Part shown: piece by piece, positions 51,526-60,231 of the stretch
Numbering within the stretch: position 1 is the first letter of the stretch
Layout of the letters: each line of letters begins with the position of its first letter
Assembly (NCBI RefSeq): GCF_043195195.1
Contig: NZ_JBAFWT010000007.1
Span: 99,767-163,766 of the forward strand
DNA length: 64,000 bases
Reading direction: 5' to 3'
Source of the DNA: NCEH01 sp043195195
GTDB lineage: Bacteria; Pseudomonadota; Alphaproteobacteria; Rhizobiales; Xanthobacteraceae
Notes under the pieces: generated by a model
The model's input: only the letters and a program-made list of their open reading frames with translations
Told to the model about the DNA's origin: nothing
Databases searched by the model: none
Position numbers and translations under genes: made by a program

Positions 51526-54500
51526 TCATGAAGCCTCGGGGGCCGGCCTTGCCTCGGCGGGCGGGGTGCGGCGGCGTTGGCCGAGCTTGTCGAGGAAGAG
51601 ATAGATTACCGGCGTGGTGTAGAGGGTCAGCAGCTGGCTCACCACCAGCCCCCCGACGATGGCATAGCCCAGCGGCTGGCGTAGCTCCGAGCCGGTGCCA
51701 TGCCCGACCATCAGCGGAATGCCGGCCAGCAGCGCGGCGAAGGTTGTCATCAGGATCGGCCGGAAGCGCAGCAGGCAGGCTTCGCGAATAGCATCGTGGG
51801 CCGACATCCCCTCGTTGCGCTCCCGCTCGATGGCGAAGTCGACGATCATGATGCCGTTCTTCTTCACGATCCCGATCAAAAGGATCACTCCGATCAACGC
51901 GATGATCGAGAAGTCGAAGCCGAACATCCACAACATGATCAATGCGCCGAGGCCGGCCGAGGGCAAAGTCGAGAGGATGGTCAGGGGGTGGACATAACTC
52001 TCGTAGAGGACCCCGAGGATGACATAGATCACCAGCAGCGCCGCCGCGACGAGGTAGGGCTCGCTGGCGAGGGAGTCCTGGAATGCCTGCGCATTGCCCT
52101 GGAACGTCCCCGTCAACGTTGGCGGCTTCCCGATCTGCGTCTCTGCGGTGTGGATGGCCGCCACCGCATCACCGAGCGCAACTCCGCTCGCGAGATTGAA
52201 CGAAAGGGTGACGGCGGGAAACTGCGACTGGTGATTGATCGACAGGAAGGTGGTGGGCTGCGACGTCCATTTTGCCAACACCCGTAGCGGCACCTGCTGT
52301 CCCGTGAGCGGTGACCGCAGATAGATTTCGTCCAGCGCCTTCGGCGAATTCTGCAGTTCCGGCAGAAGTTCCAGGATGACATGGTAGCTGTTGAGCTGGG
52401 AGAAGTATTGGGTCACCTGTCGCTGGCCGAAGGCGTCTTCAAGCGTGTTGTCGATGTCCGTCGGGCTGATGCCGAGCCGGGACGCCTGGTCGCGGTCGAT
52501 CGTAAGGGTCAGCGTTGCTCCGCCGGTCTGCTGGTCGCTGGCGAGCCCGGTCAGCTCCGGCAGTGTTTTAAGCTTCGCCAGCATCTTCGGCGCCCAGGTA
52601 TTCAATTCGTCGATATTGCCGTCCTGCAGCGTGTATTGGAACTGGGTGCGCGAGATCCGCCCGCCCACATTGAGGTCTTGCGAGGCCTGGAGGAACAGCG
52701 CGGCTCCCTCGACGCTCGCGAGCTTGGCGTTCAGCCGATCGATAATCTGGAATGCAGAGGCGGTGCGCTGCTCGCGCGGCTTCAGCGTGATGAACATCCG
52801 GCCATTGTTGACCGTCTGGCCCCCGCTTGAGCCGACCGCCATGCCCACGGTCGCGACATCGGGGTCCGCCTGGACGATTTTGCCGAGTGCGAGTTGTCGC
52901 TTCACCATGTCGGCGAAGGAAATGTCCTGCGCCGCTTCCGAGACACCGACGATCAGCCCGGTGTCCTGCTGGGGAAAGAAGCCCTTCGGTATGGTGTAGA
53001 ACAGCCAGCCGGTGGCTGCGATCGCGGCGATAAAGATGGCGAGCGTGGTCCGTCGGTGGTCGAGGGCGACATCGAGCGTGGTGCGGTAACCCGCCAGCAG
53101 CGCGTCGAAGCCCCGTTCGGACCACCGATACAGCCGCCCGTGCCGCTCGGCGCTCTTCGGCTTCAGGAACAGAGCGCACAGCATCGGTGTCAGCGTTAGC
53201 GAGACCACTGCCGACACGGCGATGGTGATCGTTACCGTGATCGCGAACTCGCGGAACAGTCGACCGACGATGCCCCCCATCAGCAGCAGCGGGATGAAGA
53301 CCGCGATCAGGGACAGGCTGATAGACAGGATGGTGAAGCCGATTTCCGCCGAGCCGTCGAGCGCGGCCTGGAGCGGCGTCTTCCCCATCTCCAGGTGCCG
53401 CTCGATGTTTTCAAGCATGACGATGGCGTCGTCGACGACGAAGCCGACCGCGATCGAGAGCCCCATGAGCGAGAGATTGTCGAGGCTGTAGCCGAGCACA
53501 TACATGGCCCCGAAGGTGCCGACCACGGCGAGCGGCACCGCGATGCCGGGGATCAGGGTCGCCATGAGATTGCGCAGGAACACGAAGATCACGGCGACCA
53601 CGAGCACGACGGTGATGACCAGGGTCATCTCCACATCGCTAACCGATGCCCGGATGGTTTCGGTGCGGTCGCTCAGGACTTGCAGGTCGATGCCCGCCGG
53701 CGCGTTGGCGAGCAAAGCGGGCAATTGCGCCTTGATCTGGTCCACCGTGTCGATGACGTTGGCCCCCGGGAGCTTGAATACCGGCAGCACGATAGCTTGC
53801 TTGCCGTTGGCCCAGGCTTCCACCTGTTCGTTTTCCGGGGCATCGACGGCGGTGCCGATGTCGCGGACCCGCACGGGACCGCCGTTGCGAAACGCAAGGA
53901 TGGTATCGAGCCAGGGACCGGCTGCGGTGATCTGATCATTGTCGAACAGCGTGAAAGTTCGGTGGGCGCCCTGAATCGAGCCCTTCGGGTCATTCACGGT
54001 GGTCGAGATGATGGCCTGCCGCAGATCTTCCAGCGACAGGCCGAGATTGGCCACCTTGGCCGGGTCCACCTGAATTCGGACCGAGGGTTTCTGCTGGCCG
54101 AATACCAGGACCTGGCCGACGCCGTCGACCTGGCTGATATGCTGCTCCAACACGTTCTCCGCGAAATCGTCCACCTCGGTGATCGGCAGCGTGCGCGAGG
54201 TCAGTGCCAGTACGAGAATCGGCGGATCAGCGGGATTAACCTTACGGTAAGTAGGGGGAGCAGGGAGATTGGTTGGCAACTGGCCGCCTGCCGCGTTGAT
54301 CGCCGTCTGCACGTCCTGGGCGGCACCATCAATATTCACGTCCAGGTTGAATTGCAGGGTGATGGAGCTGTTGCCGAGGGTGCTGACCGAGGTCATCTGC
54401 GAGACGCCGGGGATCTCGCCGAACTGACGCTCAAGCGGCTGGGTCACGGACGATGCGATGATGTCCGGGCTGGCGCCGGGCAACTGCGTGGAAACCTGCA

Positions 54501-54633
54501 GGGTGGGAAAGTCGACGGAGGGCAGGGGAGCCACGGGCAAGCGGGGAAAGCAGGTCGCACCCACCGCCAAGAGCGCGGCCATCAGCAGCGAGGTTCCGAT
54601 GGGGTGGCGGATGAACCAGGAAGAGAGTGACAT
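51526..54633 (-). CDS. RND-family multidrug efflux transporter (MdtB/MdtC-like)
   Basis: A 1035-residue resistance-nodulation-division pump: 12 membrane segments and two large periplasmic loops. MSLSSWFIRHPIGTSLLMAALLAVG, LPSVDFPTLQVSTQLPGASPD, the membrane aspartates in VGFVVDDAIVMLENIERH and the second-half GIVKKNGIMIVDFAIERERN are characteristic of the MdtBC branch. Usually MdtB and MdtC are both present, but here a single pump gene follows the adaptor after five bases. It probably exports amphiphilic compounds. Confidence 0.95.
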   Translation of the reverse strand: MSLSSWFIRHPIGTSLLMAALLAVGATCFPRLPVAPLPSVDFPTLQVSTQLPGASPDIIASSVTQPLERQFGEIPGVSQMTSVSTLGNSSITLQFNLDVNIDGAAQDVQTAINAAGGQLPTNLPAPPTYRKVNPADPPILVLALTSRTLPITEVDDFAENVLEQHISQVDGVGQVLVFGQQKPSVRIQVDPAKVANLGLSLEDLRQAIISTTVNDPKGSIQGAHRTFTLFDNDQITAAGPWLDTILAFRNGGPVRVRDIGTAVDAPENEQVEAWANGKQAIVLPVFKLPGANVIDTVDQIKAQLPALLANAPAGIDLQVLSDRTETIRASVSDVEMTLVITVVLVVAVIFVFLRNLMATLIPGIAVPLAVVGTFGAMYVLGYSLDNLSLMGLSIAVGFVVDDAIVMLENIERHLEMGKTPLQAALDGSAEIGFTILSISLSLIAVFIPLLLMGGIVGRLFREFAITVTITIAVSAVVSLTLTPMLCALFLKPKSAERHGRLYRWSERGFDALLAGYRTTLDVALDHRRTTLAIFIAAIAATGWLFYTIPKGFFPQQDTGLIVGVSEAAQDISFADMVKRQLALGKIVQADPDVATVGMAVGSSGGQTVNNGRMFITLKPREQRTASAFQIIDRLNAKLASVEGAALFLQASQDLNVGGRISRTQFQYTLQDGNIDELNTWAPKMLAKLKTLPELTGLASDQQTGGATLTLTIDRDQASRLGISPTDIDNTLEDAFGQRQVTQYFSQLNSYHVILELLPELQNSPKALDEIYLRSPLTGQQVPLRVLAKWTSQPTTFLSINHQSQFPAVTLSFNLASGVALGDAVAAIHTAETQIGKPPTLTGTFQGNAQAFQDSLASEPYLVAAALLVIYVILGVLYESYVHPLTILSTLPSAGLGALIMLWMFGFDFSIIALIGVILLIGIVKKNGIMIVDFAIERERNEGMSAHDAIREACLLRFRPILMTTFAALLAGIPLMVGHGTGSELRQPLGYAIVGGLVVSQLLTLYTTPVIYLFLDKLGQRRRTPPAEARPAPEAS

Positions 54634-54638
54634 GGCGA

Positions 54639-55787
54639 TCAGCCCCCGGCCATCGGTGTCGGGGCGATGCGCGTACCCCGAGCGAGCCGGTACTGCCCGC
54701 GAACGACGACCCGCTGCCCAGCTTTCAACCCGCTGTCTATGACCGCGATGCCGTCGGAGATGTTTGCGACTTTCACCGGCACGTCGGTGACCTTTTCATC
54801 CTTGTCGACGACGAAGACGAATTCTCCGTCGGGGCCGCGTTGGATTGCATCCGAAGGCACGGTCAGGGCATCGGCGAGCGTCGCGACACGCAACTTGACG
54901 TCCACGAACTGCCCCGGCCACAGCCGATCCGTCTTGTTTGGAAATACCGATTTCACGCGCAATGTCCCGCTTTGCGGGTCGATCTGATTGTCGGTGAGTT
55001 CGGCGATGCCCACGTCGAGGACCGTGCGATCCTCGCGCGAGATGGCCTGGGCCTCCACCTTGCCGGCGGCGAGCGCCGCCCGGATCGCCGGGACCTGAGC
55101 CTGGGGAAGGGTCGAGATTACCGTGATGGGATGAAGCTGGTTGATGACCACGAGGCCGGTCGTGTCGGTGGCGTGGACGATGTTCCCTTGGTCGATGAGG
55201 CGCAGGCCTGCGCGCCCGTCGATGGGCGAGGCGATCTGAGTGTAAGAGAGTTGCGTCTGGGCCGTGCTGATCATGGCCCGATCCTGGGCGATCTGTGCGG
55301 TGAGTTGCGCAACGGTACTGCGCTGGCTGTCAGTGGTCTGCTCGCTCACGAAATCGCTCTTCCCGAGCCGAACGTCCCGGGTGAGGTCCAATTGCGCATT
55401 GTCGAGCGAGGCGGTGTCCTGCTCCAGGCGAGCCTTTGCCTGGTCCAGGGCTGCTTCGAAGGTGCGTGGATCGATCACCACCAGCAGGTCGCCCTTCTTC
55501 AGGTCCTGTCCTTCATGGAACAGCACCTGTTGGAGCTCGCCGTCGACGCGCGAATGGACGGTGACGGTGTTGAACGGTTCGACCGTTCCGATCCCGGTCA
55601 GATAGATCGGAACGGAGCGCAATTGCGCGGTGGAAACCTCGGCCGGCACCGCCGGCGGCGCCGGGGGAGGGCCCTTGGGTGTCGCGCCCTGCAGGTCGGT
55701 ACGCCATAGGCCGGCATAGGCCGCGGCAGCGATGCCCGCCGCGGCCAGGATCGTGAGTGTGAGCCGCCGCGCTTTTGCGTTCGACAT
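54639..55787 (-). CDS. RND efflux membrane fusion protein (MdtA-like)
   Basis: Periplasmic adaptor for the adjacent RND pump. From ATG 55787 (MSNAKARRLTLTILAAAG) it has 382 residues; ATG 55826 is an in-frame alternative. An N-terminal anchor (about residues 8-26) and a Pro-rich linker precede HSRVDGELQQVLFHEGQDLKKGDLLVVIDPRTFEAAL (lipoyl motif), a coiled-coil and the beta-barrel ending VVVRGQYRLARGTRI. It is the first gene of the efflux operon and is divergent from the AraC regulator. Confidence 0.93.
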   Translation of the reverse strand: MSNAKARRLTLTILAAAGIAAAAYAGLWRTDLQGATPKGPPPAPPAVPAEVSTAQLRSVPIYLTGIGTVEPFNTVTVHSRVDGELQQVLFHEGQDLKKGDLLVVIDPRTFEAALDQAKARLEQDTASLDNAQLDLTRDVRLGKSDFVSEQTTDSQRSTVAQLTAQIAQDRAMISTAQTQLSYTQIASPIDGRAGLRLIDQGNIVHATDTTGLVVINQLHPITVISTLPQAQVPAIRAALAAGKVEAQAISREDRTVLDVGIAELTDNQIDPQSGTLRVKSVFPNKTDRLWPGQFVDVKLRVATLADALTVPSDAIQRGPDGEFVFVVDKDEKVTDVPVKVANISDGIAVIDSGLKAGQRVVVRGQYRLARGTRIAPTPMAGG

Positions 55788-56145
55788 GGTTGACGAGCCT
55801 TCAGGGGAGGAACGTTTGATCTTCATTGCCACAGGTTCGCAGCCTTCTCTTTCAGGAAAGCCGGATGTTTGCTTCTTCACCGCGCAGGAATGCCAAGAAG
55901 CGGCTCATATACGAAGGTATGTGCGGGCCGACCCCAGCATATGACCCCGCAAACTCAGGTAGAATGGAGCCTGTCGGGCGGGCGATTAAACTCCTTTGTA
56001 CAGCCGGCCGATGCCTTGGTGCGTCGATTCACCATGCGGCCCAATGCGAATGGGGGCGAATACTTTCAGCTCGCTCACGCAACGGGAGGCGTGCGACGAT
56101 ATCAGGCAGCGGCTTCTTGAACTCCGAGAATAGAGGCCCGCTGCT
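55788..56145. other. divergent regulatory region between the efflux operon and the AraC gene
   Basis: It should hold both promoters and the AraC operator. CATATAC (55906-55912) and GTATGTG (55917-55923) form an imperfect inverted repeat that is a candidate operator. A plus-strand reading frame at 55943-56122 (MTPQTQVEWSLSGGRL...) is open for 59 codons with ordinary codon use, but I recognise no family and do not call it a gene. Confidence 0.4.
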
Positions 56146-56820
56146 ATGTCGCTTGATATCTTGTCGTCGTTCGCGGATCGCCTGGATTGGGCCAATGCCG
56201 AAGGTTCCGTTTCCTTCAACGGCGTCCCGAAGCCATTGGACTTTCCTGCCGACAACCTGAATTCGGTCCGCCTTGCAGCGACCGACCCAACCCTGCAGCG
56301 CCTTTCGCGCGCCCTTGAAGCTGCCGAGCACAGCGATGGGGAGTTCGCCGGTACCTATGCCGAGGCTATTCGTTTTTCCATCCTGACCCGCCTCCTTGAG
56401 GCGCAGGGAGAGGCGAGAAGCGATCTGCAAGACCCGCCGGCGGAGCCGTCGTGCCGGCCCAAGACGGGCCTGCCGAAATGGCGGCTCAAGCGTGTCTCCA
56501 CGTTTGTTGACGAACATCTGTCCGAAACCGTCACCCTCTCCGATATGGCAGCCGCCTCGGGCCTCAGTCGCATGCATTTTGCGGCTCAGTTCCGCGCGAC
56601 CACCGGGATGCGTCCGCACGAATTCCTCCTGCGCTGCCGTATCGAGCGGGCGCAGGAGATGCTGACCGAAACTTCGACCTCTCTGGTCGAGATCGCACTC
56701 AGCGTCGGGTTTCAGACCCAGGCGCATTTCACGACCGTCTTTCGCCGTTTTGTCGGCGATACACCCTATCAGTGGCGGTGTGCCAACCGCGCCAATCATG
56801 TCGTCGCCTGCAACAGCTGA
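56146..56820 (+). CDS. AraC-family transcriptional regulator
   Basis: A 224-residue regulator from ATG 56146. The N-terminal ~110 residues are a short sensor-like part (DPTLQRLSRALEAAEHSDGEFAGTYAEAIRFSILTRLLEAQGE) found in a subgroup of AraC proteins. The C-terminal double HTH (about 118-215) includes LPKWRLKRVSTFVDEHLSETVTLSDMAAASGLSRMHFAAQFRATTGMRPHEFLLRCRIERAQEML, then IALSVGFQTQAHFTTVFRRFVGDTPYQWR. It is divergent from the RND/MFS efflux operon and so probably controls it. Ligand is unknown. Confidence 0.92.
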   Translation: MSLDILSSFADRLDWANAEGSVSFNGVPKPLDFPADNLNSVRLAATDPTLQRLSRALEAAEHSDGEFAGTYAEAIRFSILTRLLEAQGEARSDLQDPPAEPSCRPKTGLPKWRLKRVSTFVDEHLSETVTLSDMAAASGLSRMHFAAQFRATTGMRPHEFLLRCRIERAQEMLTETSTSLVEIALSVGFQTQAHFTTVFRRFVGDTPYQWRCANRANHVVACNS

Positions 56821-56909
56821 TTGAGGTCCTTCCGGAGAGCGTCGGTGCCGCGTCTCATGCCCGTCTCGGCGCGTCCTTGCGGCAGCAAGACGCCGCAAAT
56901 GTCATGCAT

Positions 56910-57488
56910 TTACCCGCCCTGGGACTGCTGGACGCGCGGTTCCGCGCCGGCCGCTTCCCGCGAGGCAAGCGGAGACATGCTCCCGAACACGCCGTCGCGG
57001 AACACCAGGGCGTGCATGAGCGCTGCGCCGAGATGGACCAGGAAGGTCACAAACAGCGCCAGGGCGAGCACGGTGTGGGCGGTCCTCAGCCAGGCGAAGA
57101 GCAGATCGCTCTGCGGCAGGATCGGCGGTAGCTCGAAGGCTCCGTACAGCACGATCGGATAGCGCGCCGCCGACAGCATGCCCCAGCCGACCAGCGGGAC
57201 GGCGAACATCAGCCCGTACAGCAGAACATGCGAGCCGTGCGCGGCGATGCGCAGAAAGGCGGGCATGTCCTGCGGCAGCGGCGGCGGCCGGTTGACCTGC
57301 CGATTCACCAGGCGGATGGTGACGAGGATGAGGATCGCGATCCCGAGCGGGCGATGGATCGAAACCAGCCAATGATAATCCGCCAGCGAGGCGACCATGC
57401 CAATGCCGATGAAGAGCATGGCCAGGATCATCGCTGCCATCGCCCAGTGCAGGATCCGCGAGGGAATTGAAAACCGCATCTGCTCCAT
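56910..57488 (-). CDS. cytochrome b561 family protein
   Basis: A 192-residue inner-membrane di-heme electron carrier with four membrane helices. Histidines that could bind heme are in PSRILHWAMAA, VSIHRPLG, AAHGSHVLLYG and RTAHTVLALALFVTFLVHLGAALMHALV, in the usual places of bacterial b561. It lies two bases downstream of the mini-catalase gene on the same strand, so the two are co-expressed. Such pairs suggest that electrons from quinol reach a periplasmic peroxidase domain. Confidence 0.92.
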   Translation of the reverse strand: MEQMRFSIPSRILHWAMAAMILAMLFIGIGMVASLADYHWLVSIHRPLGIAILILVTIRLVNRQVNRPPPLPQDMPAFLRIAAHGSHVLLYGLMFAVPLVGWGMLSAARYPIVLYGAFELPPILPQSDLLFAWLRTAHTVLALALFVTFLVHLGAALMHALVFRDGVFGSMSPLASREAAGAEPRVQQSQGG

Positions 57489-57490
57489 GG

Positions 57491-58597
57491 TCAGCTGCCT
57501 TTCTGCTGCGAGGGAACATGGACTTCGCTCGGTGTCTTCGCCTCGCCGGCTCGCCGCGTGAAGGACGTGGAATAGGCCGCCGACCGGGCGCTCAGCAGCG
57601 GATCATCAGACGGTTCGATGCCGGAGGGCAGAACCAGGGGGTCGAAATTCACATCGCGGCAATTGCCTGGGCCTTCGGCCTCAAGGTGATCGACGCTCAG
57701 GGTTCCTACGTCGATGCGTTGCCGCTCGTTCGGCCAGGGCAGGGTCGCGTCGTTGGTGGGGTCCCCCGGCTGGCCGACCGTGACCACCAGATGCCATTGG
57801 AGGGGACCGCGCATCAGGCGGGCGATCAATCCATCGAAGAGAAAGTTCTTGTCGGCGGTCGCCTGCGGGTGCTGCGTTTCGGGGACGAAAGGATCGACGG
57901 CGACCATTGCCCAGCGCACCGGTGTAGATACGCCATCGGCGTTCACGAAGCGAAATGCATCAAGGCTATTATAGCTGGCATTCTCAAACCCGGTAGAAAA
58001 AGGTCTTGCGCGGATCAGTTTTACCGCACGCACCGTCTCGGGATGCGCGGTAAGGAACGCCTTCATCTTCTCGGGATCAGGCTTGCCGGTGACTGAATCC
58101 GGCTCAGCGGCGGCCAATTGCTGGTAGAAGCCCTCGGCATCCTTGACGGAAAAGACCGGGATGTCGTTCATCCCGGTGCGCCATTCTTCTGCGCCGGGCG
58201 GGCGGAAGCTCACGGCCATGCTGCGGACCTGGGTCTCGTTATCGGGCACGAACGGGCGTCCCACGGCGACAGCAAACCGTCCGATCACAGGCACGCTGCC
58301 ACCGGCGAAGACCGTCGCCTTGGAGAGTGCCGCTCCCGCGCCGTTGCTGTCGAAATGCCCCTCGAAGCACACGCCCTTCGCGTGATTGCGTCGGAATCCG
58401 GGATTGACGCCGTTTACCGTCTCGAACGTGTCGATGATCTTGGTCTGGGTCAGGCGGCGCGGGGAAAAATAGCCGCCGACATAGCCAAAGCCCGCGACGA
58501 GGCCCGCGGTGAGGAGGCCAATTGCTGCGACACCGGCCAGCAGGCGACCTCTGAGCGGCCACAATCGGTAGCGCTGTGCGCCGTCCTGCTCGGCCAT
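57491..58597 (-). CDS. membrane-anchored catalase-family peroxidase (SrpA-like mini-catalase)
   Basis: A 368-residue member of the small catalase-related family. An N-terminal membrane anchor (about residues 17-43) places the heme domain in the periplasm. The distal histidine is in RRNHAKGVCFEGHF, the heme-stacking region in MAVSFRPPGAEEWRTGMND, and the proximal tyrosine in LLSARSAAYSTSFTRRAGE. It lacks the catalase dimerisation arm and NADPH domain (full catalases are about 480 or more residues). SrpA-like proteins act on organic peroxides or as peroxidases with poor catalase activity. It is coupled with cytochrome b561. Confidence 0.9.
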   Translation of the reverse strand: MAEQDGAQRYRLWPLRGRLLAGVAAIGLLTAGLVAGFGYVGGYFSPRRLTQTKIIDTFETVNGVNPGFRRNHAKGVCFEGHFDSNGAGAALSKATVFAGGSVPVIGRFAVAVGRPFVPDNETQVRSMAVSFRPPGAEEWRTGMNDIPVFSVKDAEGFYQQLAAAEPDSVTGKPDPEKMKAFLTAHPETVRAVKLIRARPFSTGFENASYNSLDAFRFVNADGVSTPVRWAMVAVDPFVPETQHPQATADKNFLFDGLIARLMRGPLQWHLVVTVGQPGDPTNDATLPWPNERQRIDVGTLSVDHLEAEGPGNCRDVNFDPLVLPSGIEPSDDPLLSARSAAYSTSFTRRAGEAKTPSEVHVPSQQKGS

Positions 58598-58815
58598 CTT
58601 GCGTCTCCTTCTCCAGTGGCATGTGCGTTCAGTGACATGCGTAGGTCGCGTCGCGCGATCCGGCGCCCTGCGGACCGGTTATATTTTTGCAGGTGGATGT
58701 ACTATATATATACTAATATTACCGCATTATTCGTTCCAAAAATCAGCTCACATTCAAGTGTGTCGTACTTTTAATTCTTGAAATGATTCGCGAATAATAT
58801 CGATTATTGTGGCGC
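58598..58815. other. AT-rich intergenic region upstream of the mini-catalase gene
   Basis: Contains the likely promoter region of the catalase-b561 unit (minus). It is strikingly A/T-rich for this genome, with CTATATATATACTAATATT at about 58699-58717. No gene is visible. Confidence 0.4.
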
Positions 58816-58858
58816 AAAAAATCAGGCTGAGAACGAGACGCCTCGTTCTCAGCCTGAT
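58816..58858 (-). terminator. intrinsic terminator of the small exported protein gene
   Basis: ATCAGGCTGAGAACGAG and CTCGTTCTCAGCCTGAT form a perfect 17-bp stem with a four-base loop; on the minus strand a TTTTTT tract follows. It lies 28 bases after the stop at 58887. Confidence 0.92.
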
Positions 58859-58886
58859 GGGCCTCTGCTCGGGTCAGGACGTCAGG

Positions 58887-59138
58887 TCAGTACTGGTTAG
58901 CGTCCTGAGCCGGGCCCCAGTGGGGATCGTGGTCCATCGGTGTGCCGCGCAGCAAAGAGTATTCGTCGGTGCTGTAATTGGCCGTTGCATTATCCTGAGG
59001 CGCCTGCTGGGCTCGCTGAGCCTGACGCTGGTGGGCGGCCGCGGCTGCGCCGTAGGACATGGGCTGTGCCGAGGCGAGGCTGGTGGCTCCGACCACGCCG
59101 ATAAGAGCTGCGGAAAGAGCAAGTGCATATTTGTTCAC
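58887..59138 (-). CDS. small exported protein (83 residues)
   Basis: GTG start at 59138 with GGAG nine bases upstream. Residues 1-24 (MNKYALALSAALIGVVGATSLASA) are a Sec signal peptide. The mature 59 residues are Gln/Ala-rich then acidic and Tyr/Asp-rich (NYSTDEYSLLRGTPMDHDPHWGPAQDANQY), with no membrane segment or cysteine. I recognise no family. It has its own strong terminator and lies in AT-rich DNA between the catalase unit and a receiver-only regulator, so a periplasmic stress role is possible but unproven. Confidence 0.75.
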   Translation of the reverse strand: MNKYALALSAALIGVVGATSLASAQPMSYGAAAAAHQRQAQRAQQAPQDNATANYSTDEYSLLRGTPMDHDPHWGPAQDANQY

Positions 59139-59467
59139 TGGAGTGTCTCCGAGGGGTTGTTATGCCGCTAATCATGCGGCGGGTCGTCGACCCTCGATAT
59201 TATTCAGCAGTATTCATCTGCCGCATATTTGGATAAGAAATATATACAGAAGTATATGAATTGGGCGGGCCACATATTTGACATTCTGGTATGGCCCCAG
59301 AGTGGTTTATTATATAGAATGAAGAAATTGTTTAGTTTATTCTGTTCGTTGACTGAGGCTATTGCGGACGTGCATCGTTGCGCTGGGAGGTATGACGCAA
59401 CGACAGGGTAAGGCGGCACTCGGCATGTCGGCCTCGCTGCCTGAGGCACCGAGGGAGCCGCGGGTGG
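59139..59467. other. AT-rich intergenic region
   Basis: No gene seen. It holds the promoter of the small exported protein (minus). ATATAC-AGAA-GTATAT near 59246-59261 is an inverted repeat similar in form to the one at 55906-55923. GC content is clearly lower than in the neighbouring genes. Confidence 0.4.
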
Positions 59468-59842
59468 TCACGAGGCCGTCGACAGAGCGAGATCGATGCA
59501 GTCGATCATGGCGCTGCCGTCGAATGGCTTGCTTAAAAATCCAACGGCGCCCGCCGCCATCACCTGCCGACGAATGCGGTCCTCGGGAAATGCGGTGATG
59601 AAGATAAGCGGCACGGAATTGCCGATGTGACGCAGATGTGACTGCAACTCCACGCCCGACATGCCCGGCATCTGCACATCGGTGATGATGCAGGCAGTGT
59701 CTTCCACCCGATCCGAATGCAAGAATGCATCTGCTGACGCGAACGAGCTGGTCCGCAGACCGAGCGAGCGCACCAGACTTTCTATCGCCGTGCGCACGGC
59801 ATCGTCGTCATCGACAATGGTGATCAATGGATACTTGGACAC
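59468..59842 (-). CDS. receiver-only response regulator
   Basis: A 124-residue single receiver from GTG 59842. ITIVDDDDAV acidic pair, phosphoacceptor D55 in IITDVQMPGMSG, FITAFPED and the conserved lysine in FLSKPF are all present, but no DNA-binding output domain follows. The resemblance to the receiver of FixJ-like regulators suggests it was cut from such a protein or acts as a phosphate sink/modulator. The kinase pair at 46386-48496 is 11 kb away. A longer in-frame start at 59908 adds 22 poor residues. Confidence 0.88.
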   Translation of the reverse strand: MSKYPLITIVDDDDAVRTAIESLVRSLGLRTSSFASADAFLHSDRVEDTACIITDVQMPGMSGVELQSHLRHIGNSVPLIFITAFPEDRIRRQVMAAGAVGFLSKPFDGSAMIDCIDLALSTAS

Positions 59843-60231
59843 GGAGGAGATCCTTTGCGTTGGGGGAGGCCCGATTCCACCTCGGGTTCCCGTATTTATC
59901 CTCACCATGAAGCGAAAAGCCCTTGATTTGAATCATACGGTGGTTTGCCCGAGTTTAGGCGCAATCGGGGGGAGTGCTTACCACTCGGCTTTAACGGCTT
60001 GCCACGGGCCGGCCTGCACGCCGACGTTCCGGGTTTGCCCGCTGCCTCCGAAAGTGTTCTCGATGCCTTCCTTTCGGCCCGCCTGCCACAGCTTTCCCAG
60101 TGGCAAAAACAGACGGTATACGAAGGTTTTCTACACCTAAACTATTATATTCTGAAAAAATATCTCGATACAATTTATCGATGTTCTCCGCTCTCTCATA
60201 ATATCCCAGCTAGTAACGCTGGAGGTTCGAC
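59843..60231. other. intergenic region upstream of the small exported ORF
   Basis: No gene with convincing coding character. TATACGAAGGT at 60117-60127 repeats 11 bases found in the AraC-efflux regulatory region (55908-55918). The DNA from about 60110 to 60190 is AT-rich and probably holds the plus-strand promoter for the small exported ORF or the polyketide synthase operon. Confidence 0.4.
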
